Assembly: GCF_003610495.1 (NCBI RefSeq)
Contig: NZ_RAPK01000009.1
Coordinates: 1-64,000 of the forward strand
Source of the DNA: Sinobaca qinghaiensis
GTDB lineage: Bacteria; Bacillota; Bacilli; Bacillales; Marinococcaceae
Length of the DNA stretch: 64,000 nt
Reading direction: 5' to 3'
The position numbers were made by a program, and so were the translations under genes. The notes beneath the pieces were generated by a model. It was given only the letters and a program-made list of their open reading frames with translations. It searched no databases and was not told where the DNA came from. This document shows positions 59,582-64,000 of the stretch, piece by piece. Position 1 is the stretch's first letter, and each line of letters starts with the position of its first letter.

Positions 59582-60743
59582 CGCTTTCCTTCCCCCTTTC
59601 TTTTACAAAAATGGCCGCCTCTTCGAGCAGCTGCTCTTTTTTATTGGCGATTTCTCCTATGACTACTTTTTTTTCAAGCACATAAAGCAGGCGTCCATAA
59701 TGAGCTGATGATAAATCCGGAAAATGCCTGAGGATATCTTTTCCATCTAAAGCTAAATCTTTTTTCGTTTTAATAGGAAGAGCGTCCAGGCGTGCATAAA
59801 AAGACTCCAATTCCTTTTCAGACGGCGTGTAGTCATACTTCCATTGATGAAGGAGATAGCCGCGTACGGCCTGCTCCCGCCCTGCTCTAAAAAGAGTATA
59901 CGAATCCTGCTTATAATCATGATTCTTCACGGCCTCCAGCAGGTGCCTGAGTTCCTTTTTCCACTTATTGGAGAAGGACCAGCTTCCTAAAACGGCAGAC
60001 CCTTTCCCTCCGTACAGTATGAGAAACAGGCCTGCCCAGCGCATAAGCCCATCATCCAATTTGTTTATCTGATACCGCCATAAACAAAGCGGCCCTGCCT
60101 GAACCGGCTCAGGTAAATGCTCAAACAACCGGAATGTATCGGCCATTCGAAGCGCCCTTTCTGCGAAGCTGCCCTGCAGGAGAAGCGAGCATTCATCTTT
60201 TATGCGTTCCACCGCCGTGCCCCGCAGTTCTTTTATTTCCTTTATACAGGCGGCTTCTGTCCGGGAATCCATACTCCAGCCAAACTGAGACACAAACCGG
60301 AGAGCCCGCAGAATACGAAGCGGATCTTCCCGAAAACAGCGCGAAGGATCAACCGCTTTAATGAATCCGGAGTGAACTGCTTCTGCGCCATCATACGGAT
60401 CCAGCAGGTTTCCATTCACATCAACAGCCATTGCATTGCATGTAAAATCCCTTGCTGCAAGATCCTCGCTAATGCCGGCCCCTTTTAATGCCGTCAGTTC
60501 ATAAACGTGCCCCCTGTGGTGGAGAACCGCCGTTTCGTGCCGGTTTGACATCCGATGGGCTCTATTGAAAATCAGCTTAATCTCCTCTGCAGAGGCGTTT
60601 ACTGTTATATCTAGATCACGCGGCATGTAGTCCCGGCCGTTTTTTATCCAGTCCCGCACGCATCCTCCGACCAGCCAGCCCGTAATATCGTGCTTTTTTA
60701 ACAACGAAAGAAAAGTCACCGCTTCGTTATAGGCTTTCCCCAT
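59574..60743 (-). CDS. cca: CCA-adding tRNA nucleotidyltransferase
   Basis: Adds CCA to tRNA 3' ends. The catalytic motif is GWLVGGCVRDWI with DLDITV (Asp residues for metal), and the template helix RDFTCNAMAVDVNG plus EDPLRILRALRF are conserved. The 389-residue length matches class II Bacillus enzymes. ATG 60741-60743 follows AAAGGGTG and overlaps bshA by 17 bases. Confidence 0.95.
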   Translation of the reverse strand: MGKAYNEAVTFLSLLKKHDITGWLVGGCVRDWIKNGRDYMPRDLDITVNASAEEIKLIFNRAHRMSNRHETAVLHHRGHVYELTALKGAGISEDLAARDFTCNAMAVDVNGNLLDPYDGAEAVHSGFIKAVDPSRCFREDPLRILRALRFVSQFGWSMDSRTEAACIKEIKELRGTAVERIKDECSLLLQGSFAERALRMADTFRLFEHLPEPVQAGPLCLWRYQINKLDDGLMRWAGLFLILYGGKGSAVLGSWSFSNKWKKELRHLLEAVKNHDYKQDSYTLFRAGREQAVRGYLLHQWKYDYTPSEKELESFYARLDALPIKTKKDLALDGKDILRHFPDLSSAHYGRLLYVLEKKVVIGEIANKKEQLLEEAAIFVKERGKESDA

Positions 60744-61869
60744 CAGCAAGCACCCTTTTATACACGTCTTCGTATTGCTGCACGATTTTTAATGCAGAAA
60801 ACTCTTCCTTTGCGCGTTTTTTCGCTTCGCTGGAAAAAGACTGAAAAACACTGCTTTCTGCTATTATATGCAGCGCCGCCTTACCTGCGGCTTCTGCATC
60901 TCCAGCCGGAACGATCAGGCCCGACCTGCCGTCTTCTATTACTTCAGGTATACCGCCGACATCGGTCCCTACTACGGGAACGCCGCATGCCATCGCCTCT
61001 AATGCGGCAAGCCCGAAGCTTTCCTTTTCCGACAGCAGAAACATCACGTCTGACATGTTAAGAAAATCGGAAATGTTTTTCTGGTTCCCTAAGAAAAGCA
61101 CTGATTCCGCAATACCCAGCTTCTCAGCCAGCTGCCACGCTTTATTCAGGTCCGGGCCGTCCCCTATCATCAGAAGCGTCGCCTTTTGTTCCAGCTGGAC
61201 CGTGTAAAATGCTTCAATAACGTCCTCCACCCGTTTAACCGGGCGGAAGTTGGATATATGAATCATTACTTTGTGTTCAGCGGGGATATTATATTCTTTT
61301 TTCCACCATTCCCTGCTGTGCTCCTGAACGGCATCTGCCTGCTCAATAAAATTGTAGATGCAGTCAATCGGAGCTTTAATACCGAGCATATCTTTAGTCT
61401 GCTGGGCGAGCGATTGCGAAACCGCTGTAACCGCATCTGATTTTTCTATTGCATAATAAATCGATTCTTTCAGCGAGGCATCGTTTGCCAGAACGGTAAT
61501 ATCCGTTCCATGCAGCGTCGTCACAACTTTCAATCCCGTCTGCGCCATATCTTTAGCGAGAAGGGCACAGATGGCGTGAGGGACCGCGTAATGGACATGC
61601 AGAATATCCAGCTTCTCCCGTTTAGCGACCTCTGACATTTTGCTTGCCAGCGTTAACGTATAAGGAGGGTATTGAAATACTTCGTATTGATTCACTTCGA
61701 CCTCGTGATAATAAATATTCGGATATGTTTTATTCAGGCGGAACGGCATACTAGTTGAAATAAAATGAACTGTATGTCCTCTTTCTGCCAGTTGTTTTCC
61801 TAATTCTGCTGCGACGATTCCTGATCCGCCTACGGTCGGATAACAGGAAATTCCAATATTGAGTTTCAT
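60727..61869 (-). CDS. bshA: Bacillithiol glycosyltransferase BshA
   Basis: First enzyme of bacillithiol synthesis: joins N-acetylglucosamine (from UDP-GlcNAc) to malate. GT-B fold: VGGSGIVAAELGKQLAERGH at the N-terminus, HVHYAVPHA, HISNFRPVKRVEDVI, and EKESFGLAALEAMACGVPVV at the nucleotide site. Length 380. ATG overlaps bshB1's stop by four bases. Confidence 0.95.
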   Translation of the reverse strand: MKLNIGISCYPTVGGSGIVAAELGKQLAERGHTVHFISTSMPFRLNKTYPNIYYHEVEVNQYEVFQYPPYTLTLASKMSEVAKREKLDILHVHYAVPHAICALLAKDMAQTGLKVVTTLHGTDITVLANDASLKESIYYAIEKSDAVTAVSQSLAQQTKDMLGIKAPIDCIYNFIEQADAVQEHSREWWKKEYNIPAEHKVMIHISNFRPVKRVEDVIEAFYTVQLEQKATLLMIGDGPDLNKAWQLAEKLGIAESVLFLGNQKNISDFLNMSDVMFLLSEKESFGLAALEAMACGVPVVGTDVGGIPEVIEDGRSGLIVPAGDAEAAGKAALHIIAESSVFQSFSSEAKKRAKEEFSALKIVQQYEDVYKRVLADGESL

Positions 61870-62579
61870 TCATTTTTCCTTCCTGGCAGTTCGTTTAGTA
61901 ATACCGGAGAATAGGGGGTGAATGCTTCTGCATAGGAAACAGAAGCCTGTTTGCCCATCAGAAGATCCCTTGCCCGTACCGATTCAATATACATACTTGT
62001 AAGAGGAGTGTGCACACTTTCTTCTGCTAAAATAAACTGGCTTTCATAGCAGAGCAGCGACTCCTCCTTCAATGATTGGACACTCGAAATATCTATATAA
62101 AAGGCGGCACCGCTTATCATGCCGTTTATGCTGTACTGATACGAGTAGGGGACGCGCCATGCGTCGCCGCCCGCTTCTGTATATCTGCGGATGCCGGCAT
62201 CAAAAAGCGCCTCTTTTATGATCGCCCCGCACTTTATATGATCCGGATGACGGTCTTCGTGCCATGGAAAAAAAACAATATCCGGACGCAGGTAACGGAT
62301 CAGCGTCACGATTTCTGCATATTCCGGGCTTTCCTTTGTTAAATTCCGGTCTGGAAAATTCAGCTGATAGCGCGCCTGGGCACCAAGCGTTTCGGCCGCA
62401 TGGGCGGCTTCCTTCTGTCTAGTTTTAATATCTCCATTGCTGGAAAGTTCCGCCCTTGTCAGTGAACAAAATGCTACCTTATCCCCTTTTTGGGCATGGA
62501 GTGCGGCCGTCCCACCCATTCCAATTTCAATATCGTCCGGATGGGCGCCGAACGCCAGTAATGTCAATGCAGCAGTCAT
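61866..62579 (-). CDS. bshB1: Bacillithiol deacetylase BshB1
   Basis: Zinc enzyme (LmbE family) removing acetyl from GlcNAc-malate. Zinc motif FGAHPDDIEIGMGG; HEDRHPDH supplies another His; DPNRNLTK-like FPDRNLTKES lies between. Length 237. It overlaps bshA by four bases and touches mgsA by one (TAATG). Confidence 0.95.
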   Translation of the reverse strand: MTAALTLLAFGAHPDDIEIGMGGTAALHAQKGDKVAFCSLTRAELSSNGDIKTRQKEAAHAAETLGAQARYQLNFPDRNLTKESPEYAEIVTLIRYLRPDIVFFPWHEDRHPDHIKCGAIIKEALFDAGIRRYTEAGGDAWRVPYSYQYSINGMISGAAFYIDISSVQSLKEESLLCYESQFILAEESVHTPLTSMYIESVRARDLLMGKQASVSYAEAFTPYSPVLLNELPGRKNE

Positions 62580-62986
62580 TAAGATCCTTCTTTCTCTGAG
62601 GAACCGCGGAAATCAATAATGCCTTCCTCTATTGCTTTAATTAGAATTTCAGCTGTAGCTATATTTGTAGCTAATGGCACCCCATGGACATCACAAAGTC
62701 TGAGAAGTGCTGACACATCCGGCTCGTGGGGCTGGGCAGTTAATGGATCCCGGAAAAATAAGATGCAGTTCATCTGGTCTGTTGCCACTAGAGCACCAAT
62801 CTGCTGGTCGCCTCCTATAGGCCCGGATTGAAAACAATGTACATCAAGATCTGCTTCCGTCTGGATTCTTTTCCCTGTAGTGCCTGTTGCATACAATTGA
62901 TGCCCCTGCAGAATGTGTCTATATTCCTGAGCGAAGCTGACCATGTCTTCTTTTTTCTTATCGTGGGCTATCAAGGCAATTTTCAT
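62579..62986 (-). CDS. mgsA: Methylglyoxal synthase
   Basis: Turns dihydroxyacetone phosphate into methylglyoxal. The phosphate-binding TGTTGKRIQ, the catalytic Asp in [14 protein letters not shown] and [19 protein letters not shown] are conserved. Length 135. In the usual dapB-mgsA-bshB1 order. ATG lies 10 bases after dapB. Confidence 0.97.
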   Translation of the reverse strand: MKIALIAHDKKKEDMVSFAQEYRHILQGHQLYATGTTGKRIQTEADLDVHCFQSGPIGGDQQIGALVATDQMNCILFFRDPLTAQPHEPDVSALLRLCDVHGVPLATNIATAEILIKAIEEGIIDFRGSSEKEGS

Positions 62987-62996
62987 GTTGACCCTC

Positions 62997-63797
62997 CTAC
63001 ATTATGTTTTCTAAACCGTAAACAAGCTCCTTGTGTTCCACTACGTGTTCTACCGCGAGCTGCACTCCAGGCATAAAGGACTCCCGGTTAATCGAATCAT
63101 GCTTAATAGTCAGTGTCTGCCCGGCTCCCCCAAACATAACCTGCTGGTGGGCTACAAGACCTGGAAGCCTGACGCTGTGAATTTTCATTCCATCTATATC
63201 TGCACCTCTCGCACCGGCAAGAGATTCCGTTTCGTTTTCATGCCCCTGTCTGCGGGAAGCACGGTTTTCTTTAATCAGCTCAGCCGTTTTTATGGCTGTG
63301 CCTGATGGCGCATCAAGCTTGCGGTCATGATGCATCTCCATAATTTCTACATCCGGCATATAAGCTGCTGCCATTTTGGCAAATTTCATCATTAGGACGG
63401 CACCAATTGCAAAATTAGGAGCAATGACTACGCCAATCTGTTTTTGTTCAGCTTCTCTGCTCAGTTTTTCAATGTCTGCTTCCGTAAAACCTGTTGTTCC
63501 TACAACAGGTGATACACCGTGAGCCAGGGAGGCTTCAAGGTGCTTCCTGCCTGTTTCCGGATTGGTTAAATCAATCAGCACATCTATCGTATTTTCCTGA
63601 AAGCACTGATTAATATCGGTATACACAGGCACATCGACCGCCGGCATACCGGCAATGTCTTTTAAACGGCTGCCATTGTTTTTGGAATCAATGACGGCGC
63701 ATAATTCAAAGTGTTCTGTACGATCTGTCAATTTAACGGCTTCTGTTCCCATATTGCCGCGCGGCCCTGCTATAGCAATGCGTATATGTTTTGTCAT
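62997..63797 (-). CDS. dapB: 4-hydroxy-tetrahydrodipicolinate reductase
   Basis: Second step of the diaminopimelate branch. NAD(P) motif [32 protein letters not shown] (catalytic His/Lys) and [17 protein letters not shown]-like [12 protein letters not shown]. Length 266, as in B. subtilis. ATG 63795-63797 follows AGGGAGAGA. Lies far from dapA in this window. Confidence 0.97.
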   Translation of the reverse strand: MTKHIRIAIAGPRGNMGTEAVKLTDRTEHFELCAVIDSKNNGSRLKDIAGMPAVDVPVYTDINQCFQENTIDVLIDLTNPETGRKHLEASLAHGVSPVVGTTGFTEADIEKLSREAEQKQIGVVIAPNFAIGAVLMMKFAKMAAAYMPDVEIMEMHHDRKLDAPSGTAIKTAELIKENRASRRQGHENETESLAGARGADIDGMKIHSVRLPGLVAHQQVMFGGAGQTLTIKHDSINRESFMPGVQLAVEHVVEHKELVYGLENIM

Positions 63798-63811
63798 GAT
63801 TAACTCTCTCC

Positions 63812-64000
63812 CTATTCTTTTTTTGTCCACCGGTCTGCATCTCTTGATCGGAACTTCTCCATAACCAGATCAAATGCCTCATCCAGGTTAATATGTAAAG
63901 AGTTCGCAAAGCATATTAGTACAAATAGGATATCTCCCATTTCCTGTTCCATCGAATTTTCCTGTTCTTCTTTCTTTTTCGGTTTTTCTCCGTAGGAATG
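63812..64000 (-). CDS. ypjD: MazG-like nucleotide pyrophosphohydrolase, C-terminal part
   Basis: The last 62 residues of a gene that begins beyond base 64000. ENSMEQEMGDILFVLICFAN carries the EExxD-type metal motif of MazG-like all-alpha NTP pyrophosphohydrolases; the end is SRDADRWTKKE. The position before dapB matches B. subtilis ypjD. The stop is 14 bases before dapB. Confidence 0.85.
   Translation of the reverse strand, partial: HSYGEKPKKKEEQENSMEQEMGDILFVLICFANSLHINLDEAFDLVMEKFRSRDADRWTKKE

Noticed and set aside
1-64000. CRISPR array, tRNA or rRNA genes, prophage or integrative element
   Set aside because: No regularly spaced repeats, no tRNA-like or rRNA sequence, and no integrase or phage structural genes were seen; the only mobile DNA is the IS end at 1-316.

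Overview
This 64 kb window reads as a chromosomal segment of a spore-forming member of the Bacillaceae (Bacillota). The evidence is gene content and order: ypjD-dapB-mgsA-bshB1-bshA-cca-birA, panBCD-dinG-ypmA-ypmB-asnS, dnaD-nth-ypoC and recU-ponA follow the Bacillus subtilis arrangement, and kapB (sporulation kinase pathway), bacillithiol genes and AGGAGG-type ribosome sites occur throughout. Base composition is mid-range by eye. A very acidic C-terminal tail on PBP1 and an apparent ectoine-degradation locus suggest a salt- or alkali-adapted species; that last step is inference. No rRNA, tRNA, CRISPR array or prophage was seen. The only mobile DNA is the end of an IS3-type element at the left edge.

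Layout. 1-316: IS3-type element end. 338-2480: two unrecognised genes and an NfrA-like nitroreductase. 2505-3415: ndoAI-ndoA (MazEF-type) toxin-antitoxin module. 3535-5126: lysine riboswitch, dapA and yidD. 5123-7453: a DMT exporter and a 12-TM-type permease. 7595-15701: the most unusual region, a catabolic operon (PLP gamma-lyase/synthase family enzyme, M20 amidohydrolase, homoserine dehydrogenase-like protein, aldehyde dehydrogenase, DoeA/EutD-type ectoine hydrolase) facing a PucR-type regulator. 15698-24011: kapB, glutamate synthase (gltB, gltD) and an NRDE/DUF2203 pair. 24209-28279: telA, its neighbour, an MBL hydrolase and an unrecognised gene. 28307-31650: ypgR, a small protein resembling sigma-70 region 1.1, and ydbS-ydbT. 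31852-36213: a phosphoesterase and an ilvA-led redox/stress operon. 36449-39545: a previously unlisted 59-residue membrane protein, a phasin-like protein, an ABC1/UbiB kinase and a TRIC channel. 39589-41048: a RemA paralogue with yppE and a rhodanese. 41206-64000: recU-ponA, then dynA back through ypoC, nth, dnaD, asnS, dinG, pan, bsh and dap genes, all on the minus strand.

How the parts fit. Aspartate semialdehyde is a recurring metabolite: it is the expected product of ectoine breakdown, and the substrate of DapA, of homoserine dehydrogenase and of the locus aldehyde dehydrogenase. DapB, PanD and AsnS also draw on aspartate-family metabolites, and GltBD supplies glutamate. The second theme is thiol chemistry (bacillithiol genes, YusE, a CPDS-type TlpA-like protein, rhodanese). 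The third is cell envelope and division-linked housekeeping (PBP1, RecU, DynA, DinG, DnaD).

Best candidate for something undescribed: the ectoine-type locus lacks the canonical DoeB deacetylase family and the DoeD transaminase. In their place it carries an M20 amidohydrolase, a cystathionine-gamma-synthase-family enzyme and a homoserine dehydrogenase homologue, with PucR rather than DoeX/EnuR control. Second is the orphan sigma-region-1.1-like protein translationally coupled to YdbS/YdbT. All functional statements rest on reading the sequence and family knowledge, with no database search.
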